Source: Ferrimicrobium sp.
Lineage (GTDB): Bacteria; Actinomycetota; Acidimicrobiia; Acidimicrobiales; Acidimicrobiaceae
Length of the DNA stretch: 36,020 bases
Direction: 5' to 3'
Assembly: GCA_022690815.1 (NCBI GenBank)
Contig: JALCZJ010000027.1
Location: forward strand, 1-36,020
Positions 23,739 to 32,740 of the stretch are shown in pieces. The notes under the pieces were generated by a model. The model searched no databases and was not told where the DNA came from. It worked only from the letters and a program-made list of their open reading frames with translations. The translations under genes and the position numbers were made by a program. Each line of letters opens with the position of its first letter. Position 1 is the first letter of the stretch.

Positions 23739-24758
23739 ATGGATCGACATCTTTTGCAGTGGCGACGATCACCCTTGCTCTGGGGTTGTGGTGTGCTCAT
23801 TGCCGTCGCCATCATGGCTGGGGTCGTCACTATCTTTCACGAGTCGGTCATGATCGTGCCAGAGGTCGGTGCCGTCTCAGCCGGGCTGCTCTTTTTTCGC
23901 ATCAGCGCTTGGCGCGAAGGTCCATTGCCCTTTTATTTGGTGATCTGTGGCGCTGCCTTTCTCGGCGTCGAGATCGCCCGCTACCTGAGCATCACGCTCG
24001 TCGAACAGATCATCCTCGCCCTGGCGCTCATTCTTGCAGCGGTGCTCTTCTTTCGCGTCCCCGCGTACCCAGCACTCTCAGCCGGGCTGCTTCCCGTCTA
24101 TCTCCACCTCGTCTCCCCCTTCTACGTGGTCGCAGTCGTGATCTTCATGGGCATCCCGACAGCATTCATCCTCATCACCGAACGCCCAGGCATTGGAGCC
24201 GGACCAAAGATTGTGATACGTCCAAGAACCATCGGCATCATCGTCGGCTCACTCGCGCTGATGGTCATCGCCGTCTGGCTTACTCGATCACCTCTCGCGG
24301 TCTTACCGCCGCTCTTTGTCGCCGCCGTCGAAAATGCCAATGCACCGACCGCGAGAGGCCCACGCCAACTCTCGATGACGGCGCTCGCGTTGTTGTGCAC
24401 CATCGAACTCACCATCGTTCTCTTTGTCAACCTGAACGTAGTGTTCGTCATCTTGATCACCATCGCGTTGGCCCTGATCGCGACCGCCAAGTTCGAAATC
24501 GAGAGTCCTCCAATCCTCGCACTCGCGATCATTCCAACCGTCTTTCCTCATGCAACTGATCTGCGGATCAGCTATCTCATCCTCATCGGCATCGCGCTCT
24601 CCCAGGTCGGGCCACCAGCCATCGCCTGGAGCCTCGATCGCATCTGGGCACTACCAACCTCTTCAATGGTGCCCGACTTCGATCAGGCCAGCGACAACCA
24701 GATCGGCATGAACGAGGCTTGCAGGGGTCACAACATCGAAATGAACCCGGGTGAATGA
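23739..24758 (+). CDS. Polytopic membrane protein of unknown function
   Basis: A 339-residue integral membrane protein with roughly nine hydrophobic segments, for example CGVLIAVAIMAGVVTIF, LVICGAAFLGVEIA, IILALALILAAVLFF, FYVVAVVIFMGIPTAFILI, TIGIIVGSLALMVIAVWL, LCTIELTIVLFVN and VVFVILITIALALIA. The last about 40 residues (SMVPDFDQASDNQIG onward) are polar and probably cytoplasmic. I do not recognise the family. It starts 2 bp after the exonuclease, with AGGGAG 8 nt before ATG, and its stop overlaps the start of the DprE2-like reductase by 4 bp (ATGA). The coupling suggests a shared role with that reductase, perhaps handling a lipid-linked sugar at the membrane; this is inference from position only. 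Confidence 0.75.
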   Translation: MDRHLLQWRRSPLLWGCGVLIAVAIMAGVVTIFHESVMIVPEVGAVSAGLLFFRISAWREGPLPFYLVICGAAFLGVEIARYLSITLVEQIILALALILAAVLFFRVPAYPALSAGLLPVYLHLVSPFYVVAVVIFMGIPTAFILITERPGIGAGPKIVIRPRTIGIIVGSLALMVIAVWLTRSPLAVLPPLFVAAVENANAPTARGPRQLSMTALALLCTIELTIVLFVNLNVVFVILITIALALIATAKFEIESPPILALAIIPTVFPHATDLRISYLILIGIALSQVGPPAIAWSLDRIWALPTSSMVPDFDQASDNQIGMNEACRGHNIEMNPGE

Positions 24759-25582
24759 CATGGCGCAACCGAGCAGCAGCCATACCAATGACCCAGGCTC
24801 CGTCTGCTATGGCTGACGAGGCGCGCTTAGGTCACCCAGGAATTGGTCGTGGGGTGCTTGTGATCGGGGGAGGATCCGAGATCGCGCGGGCTCTCCTCAA
24901 TCGACTGGTCGGTGGGTTCGATACCGTAATGCTCGCCGGGCCGCACGCCGAGGGGCTTGCGCAAACACGCGACGAGCTCCGCGCGCGTAATCCTTCGGTA
25001 CCAGTCACGACCACGCACCTCGACCTCACCGACCTCAACAGCCTCGAGGAGGCTTTGGGTCGGATATTCGCCAACGTCGACCACCTCGACACCGTCATCA
25101 TGGCTGCCGGCTCCCTCGGCAACCAGCCAAACGACGAGCACGATCCTGTCAAAGTCGCCCATGCCATCACCGTCAACTTCACCGGACCAGCTATGGCGCT
25201 CACAAGCTGTAGCGAGTACCTCTCTGCACAAGGGCGAGGGCTGATGATCGTGCTCTCCTCGGTGGCCGGAGAACGTGTACGGCGCTCGAACTACATCTAT
25301 GGCGCCGCCAAAGCGGGCCTCGATGGCTTTGCTCTCGGGCTCGCTGAGCGTCTTAGCCCAAAGGTACGCGTCGTGGTGGTGCGTCCCGGCTTTGTCATCG
25401 GATCAATGACGCGCTCACTCCCCACGCCACCGCTGGCGACTCATCCCCAACGGGTTGCCCTCGACATCATCCACGGCATCGACACCAAAGCGACCATTGT
25501 GTGGAGCCCCCCGATCATGCGCCCGATCATGGCGCTCTATCGCCATCTTCCCCGCCGCATCGCCCGCCGGCTGCCCTATTGA
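24755..25582 (+). CDS. SDR oxidoreductase similar to DprE2
   Basis: A 275-residue short-chain dehydrogenase. The NAD(P)-binding glycine motif is VIGGGSEIA (residues 36-44); the catalytic Ser is 158 or 159 (VLSSVAGE) and YxxxK is Tyr172/Lys176. It matches the mycobacterial DprE2 pattern closely from SSVAGERVRRSNYIYGAAK through GLDGFALGLAE, VVVRPGFVIGSMT and the terminal RHLPRRIARRLPY. DprE2 reduces the keto intermediate made by DprE1 to decaprenylphosphoryl arabinose, the donor for arabinan in the mycobacterial wall. No DprE1 gene is visible here, so the substrate may differ. The 4-bp ATGA overlap with the membrane-protein gene indicates coupled translation. The first 25 residues are extra; a later ATG at 24788 or 24809 is possible. 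Confidence 0.88.
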   Translation: MTWRNRAAAIPMTQAPSAMADEARLGHPGIGRGVLVIGGGSEIARALLNRLVGGFDTVMLAGPHAEGLAQTRDELRARNPSVPVTTTHLDLTDLNSLEEALGRIFANVDHLDTVIMAAGSLGNQPNDEHDPVKVAHAITVNFTGPAMALTSCSEYLSAQGRGLMIVLSSVAGERVRRSNYIYGAAKAGLDGFALGLAERLSPKVRVVVVRPGFVIGSMTRSLPTPPLATHPQRVALDIIHGIDTKATIVWSPPIMRPIMALYRHLPRRIARRLPY

Positions 25583-25880
25583 CCCAACCGATTCGATTGC
25601 GCCTATCGTCGTGCTTGCGATCGGACACAGATATGTTCTACTGGGCTCGACATGGCCAGCCAACCGAGAGATAGGTGACACGGCCATGACGTAGCCTGGG
25701 ATCCATGGCATCCGATGTAGTCCAATATGGATCGTCCACGCCAAACAACCCGTCGTATACCCAGCAACGCCGTGGACTCCTCGAGGCAGCGCGCCTTCCC
25801 CGGTCAACCCAGTGAAGGCGACCACCACTCAACCATGACGGTGCTATCGAAGCTCGAGCGATCAGCTTCGGGGTGCTCGC
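25583..25880. other. Convergent intergenic region, no gene seen
   Basis: About 300 bp between the reductase gene (plus) and the SpoIID-like gene (minus). No protein-like frame and no clear terminator hairpin with a T-run was found. Confidence 0.4.
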
Positions 25881-28085
25881 TCAGCTGACGGCCGTGCCAC
25901 CCACGATCGGGGCACCATGGCCGGTGGTGGTTGCACCAAGTGCCGGAGCGCTTGGACCGCCGTTGAATCCGACCGCCTGGCCGTTGGAGAGGATGATGCT
26001 ATAACCTTGGCCGTTCGGTCCCTGGATGATGGCCACGGCCGCAGGGTTTGCCTTGATCGAACCAGTGGACGGTGCGTCTCCAAACCCATAGGTCGCTCCG
26101 TCAGCGGCAAGGACTGTGTAGCCTTGGCCAGTTGGTGACGCGACGATACCAACGAACTTCGCACCCCCAGCCGCACTCTTGGAGACGTCGCCATAGAACT
26201 GTGCAGCCCCAAACGAGAGCACCGTGCCGTTAGCCTCGAGCAGCCAGTAACCGTTGCCATCCGGGGTGGAGGCGATGCCAACGACCGGAGCCGCTAAGGG
26301 GTGTGCACCACCAAGGCCGGTGAATCCCTTCGAATACGCCGATCCTTGATAGGTGGCATCGCCAAAATCGAAGACACCACCATCGGCAGCGACGAGCCAA
26401 TAGCCCTTGCCATCTCGCGTCGAAGCGATGCCGACAATCGGGGCGTTGAGGGGGCGAGCGCCAGAGAGGCCCGTGATGCCATAGGTATAGGTGCTGCCAT
26501 AAAAATGGGCATCGCCAAAATCGAAGACACCACCATCGGCAGCGACGAGCCAATAGCCCTTGCCATCAGGGGTTGAGGCCACCCCAACTACAGGGGCGTT
26601 GAGGGGGCGAGCGCCAGAGAGGCCCGTGATGCCATAGGTATAGGTGCTGCCGAGGTCGGTAGCTCCGTCCTCGGCAGCTGTGCCCCCATCGTTGGAGGCG
26701 ACGATGATGCCGGAGGTGACCGAGGGCCCAGGTGGATCGTTCGGTGCTCCGCCTCCTCCATCGTTATTGATTGTCAGAGGTCCACTCACGCTGAACCAGT
26801 CTGAGTGAAGGCCCAACTTGGAGGCGAACTCGGCACCTGGTATCGTGGTCGAACCGCTCGAGCCTACGACCTGGATCGAGAGGATTCGCCCACCGTCGGT
26901 ACCATTGCCCGATCGCTGTAAGACGTTGATGGCCTGGGGTGTCCCAAGCTGTGGGAACGCCTGCTCAAACGTGGCCAGACTTACCGTTTGGGTCCAGGGA
27001 TCCCAAGGGTCACAGATCGACGCGTAGCAACCAGCATCGTAGGGGTCTGGCACGGCTGGGAAGTCACCACCCGCGGTATAGCCACCGTCCGAGGCTGAGT
27101 ACTGTGTGAAGGCCGGTGCCCCACTGGCCTGGGTAAGGATCTGACCGGCCGTATCCACCTCGGCAGCGTCGATCAGCGCCTGCTCTTGGGGGTTCTGGCG
27201 TGAGTTGAAGCCACCATAGACCTGACAGTAGTCAGAGTCACAGATCTGTGCAAAGCTGTACGAGTTCCCCACCGCCAAGGCGTAGGTGCGAGCCTCAACC
27301 GCTTGCGCTTCAAGGGCCTGAAAGCCCCACGCTTGTCCCTGGGGGCCAGCGCTACCCAGCGTGCCCCAAATGGCGGGCATCTCGTTGCCGATGACGCCGC
27401 GGACATAAGACTCAAGTCCAAGCTCGTTGGTCAGAACCTGTTGTCCCTGCTGGTTAACGGTGACACCGAGGCTACCGCGGACCAACTCGACGGATCCACC
27501 AGGCTTACACCAAGCGAGCGCTTGGGCACTCGACTCGTCAATCATCGATCCAAGTGACTCAAGGTTCAACGGTTGGACGGTCAAGCTACCAGTAGCACTG
27601 GTCAGTGGGGTCCATGCGCTCGGCGCCGAGCACTCCGACCCAGAGGGACCTTCTCCGACGCTGATAGTGCCGTTGTTGTCGGTCACCTCGATCGGCGTGT
27701 TCGGGGCGACCGTCACGCCATTGACCACCAGGCCCTCGCCTGCGTACACCGTCAACGGTTGACCGGTGCCGGCGGTGAGCCACACGGCGATCAAACGATC
27801 GCCAATGGTAGTCAAATTGGTACCACCATAGAAATGGGCAAGGATCTGCTGGTAGGTGAGGTGGCCCTGGCTGGCATAGCCAGCCTCTCCGAATTGACTC
27901 GCCCCGTTGCCCGAACCGACACCGTAGCCGGTGAAGGTCAAGGTGGTGGTAGCCGCAAAGCCCGTCGCAGGCAAGACCAGTGCCCCTGAGGTGATGCCAA
28001 GCAGTGCGCCAGTCGCGACCATGGCACTGGTGCGACCCGAAGGTAATACAAACGATCGGCGCTTTGAATGCAGACCCCGACGCAT
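25881..28085 (-). CDS. Secreted SpoIID-domain protein with C-terminal 51-residue repeats
   Basis: A 734-residue exported protein if started at ATG 28085. Residues 1 to about 44 are a signal peptide: a basic start (MRRGLHSKRRSF), a hydrophobic core (AMVATGALLGITSGALVLPA) and a GFA-ATT cleavage site. The middle carries a SpoIID/LytB-type domain: FTGYGVGSGNGASQFGEAGY, HFYGG, ELGLESYVRGVIGNEMP, QALEAQAVEARTYAL, CDSDYCQVYGG and FTQYSASDGGYTAGG. SpoIID of Bacillus is a lytic transglycosylase acting on denuded glycan. From about residue 480, beta-rich repeats occur (STYTYGITGL to GYWLVAADGGVFDFGDA, about 51 residues each; two near-identical, others degenerate). These repeats are typical of Acidimicrobiia surface proteins in my recollection. 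A TTG at 28178 would add 31 residues without a clear signal-peptide start. Confidence 0.85.
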   Translation of the reverse strand: MRRGLHSKRRSFVLPSGRTSAMVATGALLGITSGALVLPATGFAATTTLTFTGYGVGSGNGASQFGEAGYASQGHLTYQQILAHFYGGTNLTTIGDRLIAVWLTAGTGQPLTVYAGEGLVVNGVTVAPNTPIEVTDNNGTISVGEGPSGSECSAPSAWTPLTSATGSLTVQPLNLESLGSMIDESSAQALAWCKPGGSVELVRGSLGVTVNQQGQQVLTNELGLESYVRGVIGNEMPAIWGTLGSAGPQGQAWGFQALEAQAVEARTYALAVGNSYSFAQICDSDYCQVYGGFNSRQNPQEQALIDAAEVDTAGQILTQASGAPAFTQYSASDGGYTAGGDFPAVPDPYDAGCYASICDPWDPWTQTVSLATFEQAFPQLGTPQAINVLQRSGNGTDGGRILSIQVVGSSGSTTIPGAEFASKLGLHSDWFSVSGPLTINNDGGGGAPNDPPGPSVTSGIIVASNDGGTAAEDGATDLGSTYTYGITGLSGARPLNAPVVGVASTPDGKGYWLVAADGGVFDFGDAHFYGSTYTYGITGLSGARPLNAPIVGIASTRDGKGYWLVAADGGVFDFGDATYQGSAYSKGFTGLGGAHPLAAPVVGIASTPDGNGYWLLEANGTVLSFGAAQFYGDVSKSAAGGAKFVGIVASPTGQGYTVLAADGATYGFGDAPSTGSIKANPAAVAIIQGPNGQGYSIILSNGQAVGFNGGPSAPALGATTTGHGAPIVGGTAVS
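26361..26650. repeat. 153-bp direct repeat inside the SpoIID-like gene
   Basis: Two copies lie one 153-bp period apart (26361 onward and 26514 onward). The first 54 bp are identical, the next about 26 bp have diverged, and the following 58 bp are identical again. In protein this is a 51-residue repeat. The mosaic pattern suggests duplication or gene conversion. Confidence 0.85.
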
Positions 28086-28370
28086 CAGCGGTGAACCCGT
28101 CCCACGCGAAATCGTTGGTCCATCCTGGCTCCAGGGATCGTCCTCATGTCTAGTGTCATCGGAACTCCGCAACCCCAACTTGATCGGCGTCGCGCCAAAT
28201 GCGAATCACCCATCATGTCAACCTCTCCACGTTAGCAGGGCAGACGTCATGATCACTGCCCTGTCTCGTCACAAGCGGTGCTCTGAGTTGTCCCATTAGC
28301 CCCAAGACCTTGGAACGCCAAAGCCACCGAGAGTCCAGCACTACTAAGATCAAGCCCTAACGGACGAACA

Positions 28371-28376
28371 GGGAGG
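28371..28376 (+). promoter_or_regulatory. Ribosome binding site fixing a TTG start
   Basis: GGGAGG lies 5 nt before the TTG at 28382 and supports this rare start codon for the first gene of the polysaccharide cluster. Confidence 0.65.
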
Positions 28377-28381
28377 CCGAC

Positions 28382-29326
28382 TTGGAATCGCAGGCATCGG
28401 AGCTCAAAAAGCGACTCGAGCTCGAGATCGTGAAGCTACGCCGTAGTGGTGTTGTGTTGCCATCCCTGGAGGCGAAACTCGCCCAAGCTGTCAATGAACT
28501 CAAACCTCGACTCCGCTTTGACTCAACTCGAGACCGGCTCTTCAACCTCGAGGCGACCTCCTATATCGATACGGCGGTACCCACCGAATCCAAGAAGCCT
28601 GGAGTTGCCTACGTCAAACGAGCCATCAAGGCTAGTGTAGGGTGGTATTTCACCTACATCACCCAACAGGTCAATAACTTCAACTTTGAGGCAGTTGGCC
28701 TGTTGAACGCCCTCGAGCTCCGACTCGTCGAGCAAGAACGGCGCCTCGCCCGCATCGCCCCCGAGCTCGAGCTCCGTACCGTCAGGGACCACTTCCCCGC
28801 CGATGAGCAGGCTGATGAGGCAGTCCTTGAGATCCTCGCGCACTCACCATTTACCCGACCAATCCTGGTCACCGAAGCCGGAGCCGACCAGTTGCTGGCT
28901 CGACTTGAACAACGGCATCAAGATCTCGCCTATGGCCTCGAAGAGGACCCTGCCCTCGCCGATGACGGTGCTACCCAAGGGCTCGACATCCGCAACCACG
29001 CACTGCTGTGGCACCTTGAGCATTGTGGCGACGCGTCACTTGACGCGATCGTCGCCCGCGGGGTTGCGCTCGAGTGTTCGCCGGTGTGGTTCAAACGGGT
29101 CGTACTGACTGAAATCGCGCGGACTCTCACACCAGATGGGTGTGCGCTGCTCATCCACCACGAGCCCACAATTCTTACCCAATCGCCTGCACTCACCGCG
29201 GTCGCCGCGATCCGGGGAGCACCAATCAGCACCGAGGCGTGGCACCTTCTCGCACACGATGCCGGCTTTGACCCGACGACCACCAAGATCGACGATCACA
29301 CCTCACTCACAAGGCTCGGCCGTTGA
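28382..29326 (+). CDS. Coiled-coil protein with methyltransferase-like C terminus
   Basis: A 314-residue protein that I do not fully recognise. Residues 1 to about 45 form a charged helix (ELKKRLELEIVKLRRSG). Residues about 50-130 resemble the linker segment found before SAM methyltransferases in glycan clusters (YVKRAIKASVGWYFTYITQQVNNFN, then LLNALELRLVEQERRL, which should form a coiled coil). The C-terminal part (DASLDAIVARGVALECSPVWFKRVVLTEIARTLTPDGCALLIH) has the layout of the late strands of a class I methyltransferase (LxxxLKPGGxLL), but no GxGxG SAM motif is seen. It may be a degenerate or scaffolding relative. The TTG start has a good ribosome binding site, and the gene overlaps the next glycosyltransferase by TTGA, so it opens the plus-strand operon. 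Confidence 0.6.
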   Translation: MESQASELKKRLELEIVKLRRSGVVLPSLEAKLAQAVNELKPRLRFDSTRDRLFNLEATSYIDTAVPTESKKPGVAYVKRAIKASVGWYFTYITQQVNNFNFEAVGLLNALELRLVEQERRLARIAPELELRTVRDHFPADEQADEAVLEILAHSPFTRPILVTEAGADQLLARLEQRHQDLAYGLEEDPALADDGATQGLDIRNHALLWHLEHCGDASLDAIVARGVALECSPVWFKRVVLTEIARTLTPDGCALLIHHEPTILTQSPALTAVAAIRGAPISTEAWHLLAHDAGFDPTTTKIDDHTSLTRLGR

Positions 29327-30369
29327 GCACGATTGTCCAGCTCATCCCCTCCTTCGCTCGTTACGACGCTATCGGAATCCATACCCGTCGCCTCGATGCC
29401 CTCCTCACGGAGCTCGGCCATGAGACCGCGATCTATGCCGACGAGTTCGATCCATCACTTGGGGCACTGGCCGAGCCATTTGCCAAAATACGACGTCGCC
29501 CACCGCGAGGGGCCTGGTATCTCTACCAAGCCTCCACCAACTCGCGAATCGCGAACTGGCTCCGTGATCGGCCTCGAGTCATCGTGAACTACCATAATGT
29601 GACGCCACACGAGCTGACCAAGCCGTGGGAGCCATCGATCGCTAGAGTCCTTTGGCAAGCTAGGCGCGAGATAGGCGGTCTGGCCCGCACCACCCAGCGC
29701 GCCTTTACCGTTTCGCACTACAACGCCCATGACCTCTTTGAACTGGGCTTTCTCCATTCCCTTGTCGCGCCTCCACTCCTTGACCTACCGGCCGTCAACC
29801 ACCCAACCCCAAGCACCCGCGACAACTGGCTCTTCGTCGGCCGTATCTTTCCCAACAAAAATCAACTCTTTCTGCTCGAGGCGTTCAGCCTCTATCGTTC
29901 GCTGTTTGCGCCCGAAGCGACACTGACGCTGGTGGGCCAGACCGCTTCCGAGTCCTATCGCACGGCGATAGTCTCAACGCTCGAGTCTGAGGATCTGTGT
30001 CGATCCGTCCGCCTCCTATCAGGCCTCAGTCCGGAGGCACTGGCTACCGAGTACGCAACGGCAACGGTCTTTGCCAGCGCCTCGTTGCACGAAGGTTTTG
30101 GCTTCCCGTTCATCGAGGCTTTTGCAGCTGGCCTCCCAGTTCTGGCCCTGAACACCTCTGCCGTCGGCGAAACCGTCGGCGAAGCTGGCTGGCTTCTTGG
30201 ACAACCCGACCCGCTCTCCTTCGCCACCGCCGCCCATCTGATCGCCACCGACCCAAGCATCCGCGATGGACTCATCGCACGCGGTCGAGCCCGGCTGAAC
30301 GTCTTCGCACCCCAATCGCTTACGGAGCGCTACGCCACGCTCTTTGAAAGGATGCTCGGCAATCCATGA
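29323..30369 (+). CDS. GT4-family glycosyltransferase
   Basis: A 348-residue GT-B glycosyltransferase. The N-terminal half binds the acceptor (IVQLIPSFARYDAIGIHTRRL, IVNYHNVTPHELTKPWEP). The C-terminal half is a glycosyl transferase group 1 domain with NWLFVGRIFPNKNQLFLLEAF, TLTLVGQ and the E-x7-E motif in HEGFGFPFIEAFAAGLPV. It probably transfers a nucleotide-activated sugar to a growing surface polysaccharide in the cytoplasm; sugar and acceptor are unknown. The start codon is TTG, overlapping the upstream stop (TTGA), and its own stop overlaps the next gene's ATG (ATGA). It is closely similar in layout to the following gene, so the two may be ancient duplicates. Confidence 0.9.
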   Translation: MSTIVQLIPSFARYDAIGIHTRRLDALLTELGHETAIYADEFDPSLGALAEPFAKIRRRPPRGAWYLYQASTNSRIANWLRDRPRVIVNYHNVTPHELTKPWEPSIARVLWQARREIGGLARTTQRAFTVSHYNAHDLFELGFLHSLVAPPLLDLPAVNHPTPSTRDNWLFVGRIFPNKNQLFLLEAFSLYRSLFAPEATLTLVGQTASESYRTAIVSTLESEDLCRSVRLLSGLSPEALATEYATATVFASASLHEGFGFPFIEAFAAGLPVLALNTSAVGETVGEAGWLLGQPDPLSFATAAHLIATDPSIRDGLIARGRARLNVFAPQSLTERYATLFERMLGNP

Positions 30370-31451
30370 CCATCCACCAGTTCGTCCCCGTGCTCCTTCC
30401 CCATGACGCCGTCGGTAACTGTGCTCGCGAGCTCCAAAAGCGCCTCAGCGTCACCCAACCCACGACGCGCATCTACGTCGAGGACATCAAACGCTCCGAC
30501 CCGGAGCTGGCTACACCAGTTGGAGAGATGAAGTTGGGACCCGACGACGTGGTGATCTATCACTACGCAAATTTTTCTGCCCTTGCCCCAACAATTCTGG
30601 CGCAGGGTCAGACCATCCTTTATTATCACAACATCACGCCAGAAGAGTACTTTGTCGCCTGGGACGCCGACACCGCGATCGCCCAGCGACGGGCTCGTCA
30701 ACAGCTCGAACGCCTCGTTCATCAAGCCATCGGCTGCCTCTCAGTCTCCGCCTTCAACGCTAACGAGCTGCATCGCTATGGTGCCCCAACCGTGGCAACC
30801 GTCGGTCTCTTTGCTCACTATGACCAGCTCCTCAGTGAGCCCACCACCCAACGGCTTGAACGGCTCAAACAAAGCTGGCAGCATCGCGGTGAGCCAACTG
30901 ACTGGCTCTTTGTTGGGCGACTTGTTCCGAACAAGGCCCAGGAGGATCTCCTCGCCGCCTTTGCCCTGTATCGAACGATCACGGGCGAAGATAGCTCGCT
31001 GACGTTGATCGGGCGCCCCTTTCAGGCGGACTACCTCCACGGTCTACGCACGCTCGCTAGCAAACTCGGGATCAGCCATCGCGTGCACCTCCTGACCGGC
31101 GGGTTGCGAGCCCGCTATCTCGCTGATCACTATCGCGGGGCTCGCCTCTTCGTGTCCGCATCCTTGCATGAGGGTTTTGGTGCACCGCTCCTGGAGGCCA
31201 TGTCCCTTGGTCTTCCCGTCGTCGCTGTGAACTCTTCAGCCATCGGCGAAACCGTCGGTGATGCCGGTCTCCTCGTCCCGCCCCACGACCCCCTTGCCAT
31301 CGCCGCCGCTGCCCAGATGGCCAGCTCCGATCCCTTGCGCGGTCAGCTCGTCGCCAATGGCTATCGACGGGTCGCCGATTACGACAACGATGCGGTGTGG
31401 GAACGCTTCGCGCCAGCACTTACCCAGCTGACCCGAACGAAGGTCATCTGA
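30366..31451 (+). CDS. GT4-family glycosyltransferase
   Basis: A 361-residue GT-B enzyme, parallel to the preceding gene. The acceptor half contains VIYHYANFSALAP and TILYYHNITPEEYFVAWD. The donor half has DWLFVGRLVPNKAQEDLLAAF, SLTLIGRPF and the E-x7-E motif in HEGFGAPLLEAMSLGLPVVA, then SAIGETVGDAGLLVPP. The ATG overlaps the previous stop by 4 bp (ATGA), and its own TGA shares a base with the next ATG (TGATG), so the three genes form a translationally coupled set. It probably adds one sugar in an undefined surface glycan. Confidence 0.9.
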   Translation: MTIHQFVPVLLPHDAVGNCARELQKRLSVTQPTTRIYVEDIKRSDPELATPVGEMKLGPDDVVIYHYANFSALAPTILAQGQTILYYHNITPEEYFVAWDADTAIAQRRARQQLERLVHQAIGCLSVSAFNANELHRYGAPTVATVGLFAHYDQLLSEPTTQRLERLKQSWQHRGEPTDWLFVGRLVPNKAQEDLLAAFALYRTITGEDSSLTLIGRPFQADYLHGLRTLASKLGISHRVHLLTGGLRARYLADHYRGARLFVSASLHEGFGAPLLEAMSLGLPVVAVNSSAIGETVGDAGLLVPPHDPLAIAAAAQMASSDPLRGQLVANGYRRVADYDNDAVWERFAPALTQLTRTKVI

Positions 31452-32590
31452 TGCATCTCGCCGTTGTCACTCCCCGCTACGGCAACGCCATCGTCGGCGG
31501 GGCCGAGTCAGCCGCCCGCTCATTTGCGACTCGGATCGCCGCGCGCGGTCATCGGGTCGAGGTCATCACCTCAACCTCGACCACCCTCGAGTGGGAGGAT
31601 CAGCTCGAGGCTGGTGCCGCCGTCGAAGACGACGTTATCGTCCATCGTCTTCGACCGCGACACCCACGTCACCCACGGTTTTCTACCATCTACGCTCGCC
31701 AAATCGCGACCGGACGATTCGGCGAGCCCGAGCTTGCACAGCAGTACCTGATCGACCAAGGTCCGGTACTCGACGGCCTTGGAGATTTGCTCGATCACAT
31801 CAACCCCGACCGCGTCATGAGCTATCCGGCGCTCTATTGGCCAAACCTAGAGGCGATACGCTGGAACCCAGCCAGGGCGGTACTCCACCCGGCCGCCCAT
31901 CCTGAGCCGATACTGAGCAGCTCGATCTACGCCGAGACGATACCAATGGCGCACAGGATCGTGTTCCAGACCCGCGCTGAGCAACAACTCCTCAATAGCC
32001 TGGTTCCGTTGGCGCCCACCAAGCAAATCGTGCTCGGCCTTGGCGCCCAGCCCACGATGCGTATCGTCCAACCTGACCAGCCAGCGCCCCCAACAAGAGG
32101 CGGCTATCTGCTCACGATAGGACGGATGCAGGCTGATAAAGGGGCACAGCTCCTCAGTGCGCTCTATCGTCTTTGCCGCCCCTCCCTCGACCTTGTGATC
32201 GCGGGGCCGGTCACGGAAGAGTTCGACGTCGCCGCCGGCATCGAACTCGCAGGCATCGTCTCCGATGCCGAGCGTAATCTGCTCCTGGCCAACGCCAGAG
32301 CCGTCGTCATCGCCTCGCGATACGAGTCGTTCTCCCTCGTGGCCATCGAGGCGATGGGTGCCGGCGTGCCTCTCATCGTCAACGGACACAATCCGGTCCT
32401 CGTTGAACAGATCAAGAACTCAGGCGCCGGTGTTGCTTTTCACGATGCCACCGAGCTGCTCGGAGCCATCGAGCTCATCGCAACCGATGCTTTCCTAGCT
32501 ACGACACTTGGGGAAAACGGTCGTCGTTACGTCGCAGCGAGCCCATCATGGGATACGATCATCGACCGGTACTTGGCCTTCCTCGCATAG
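31451..32590 (+). CDS. GT4-family glycosyltransferase
   Basis: A 379-residue GT-B enzyme that differs more from the two upstream genes. It starts with MHLAVVTPRYGNAIVGGAES, the glycine-rich loop typical of GT4 proteins, followed by VITSTSTTLEWEDQL. The donor half shows GGYLLTIGRMQADKGAQLL, LDLVIAGPV and the E-x7-E motif in SRYESFSLVAIEAMGAGVPL. ATG 31451 is preferred over an in-frame ATG at 31397 because it begins at the canonical first strand and overlaps the upstream stop (TGATG). It is the last gene of the plus-strand unit and converges with the ABC transporter. Confidence 0.9.
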   Translation: MHLAVVTPRYGNAIVGGAESAARSFATRIAARGHRVEVITSTSTTLEWEDQLEAGAAVEDDVIVHRLRPRHPRHPRFSTIYARQIATGRFGEPELAQQYLIDQGPVLDGLGDLLDHINPDRVMSYPALYWPNLEAIRWNPARAVLHPAAHPEPILSSSIYAETIPMAHRIVFQTRAEQQLLNSLVPLAPTKQIVLGLGAQPTMRIVQPDQPAPPTRGGYLLTIGRMQADKGAQLLSALYRLCRPSLDLVIAGPVTEEFDVAAGIELAGIVSDAERNLLLANARAVVIASRYESFSLVAIEAMGAGVPLIVNGHNPVLVEQIKNSGAGVAFHDATELLGAIELIATDAFLATTLGENGRRYVAASPSWDTIIDRYLAFLA

Positions 32591-32740
32591 TCTTACCGGC
32601 ATCGCTGGCACTCCACGTGTGGCGACGGAAGTGAACGACCCGATGACGAATCCTGCTGGATGGTCCAACCCTGACCGGACGCCATCTCCTTTGTCCCTCA
32701 GATATCGTCGCCAAAGTGCCACCACAGCACATGATCGGGT

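Noticed and set aside
23354-24559. 401-codon plus-strand frame overlapping the exonuclease and membrane-protein genes
   Set aside because: It is an Arg/His/Ser-rich alternate-frame translation of two well-supported genes.
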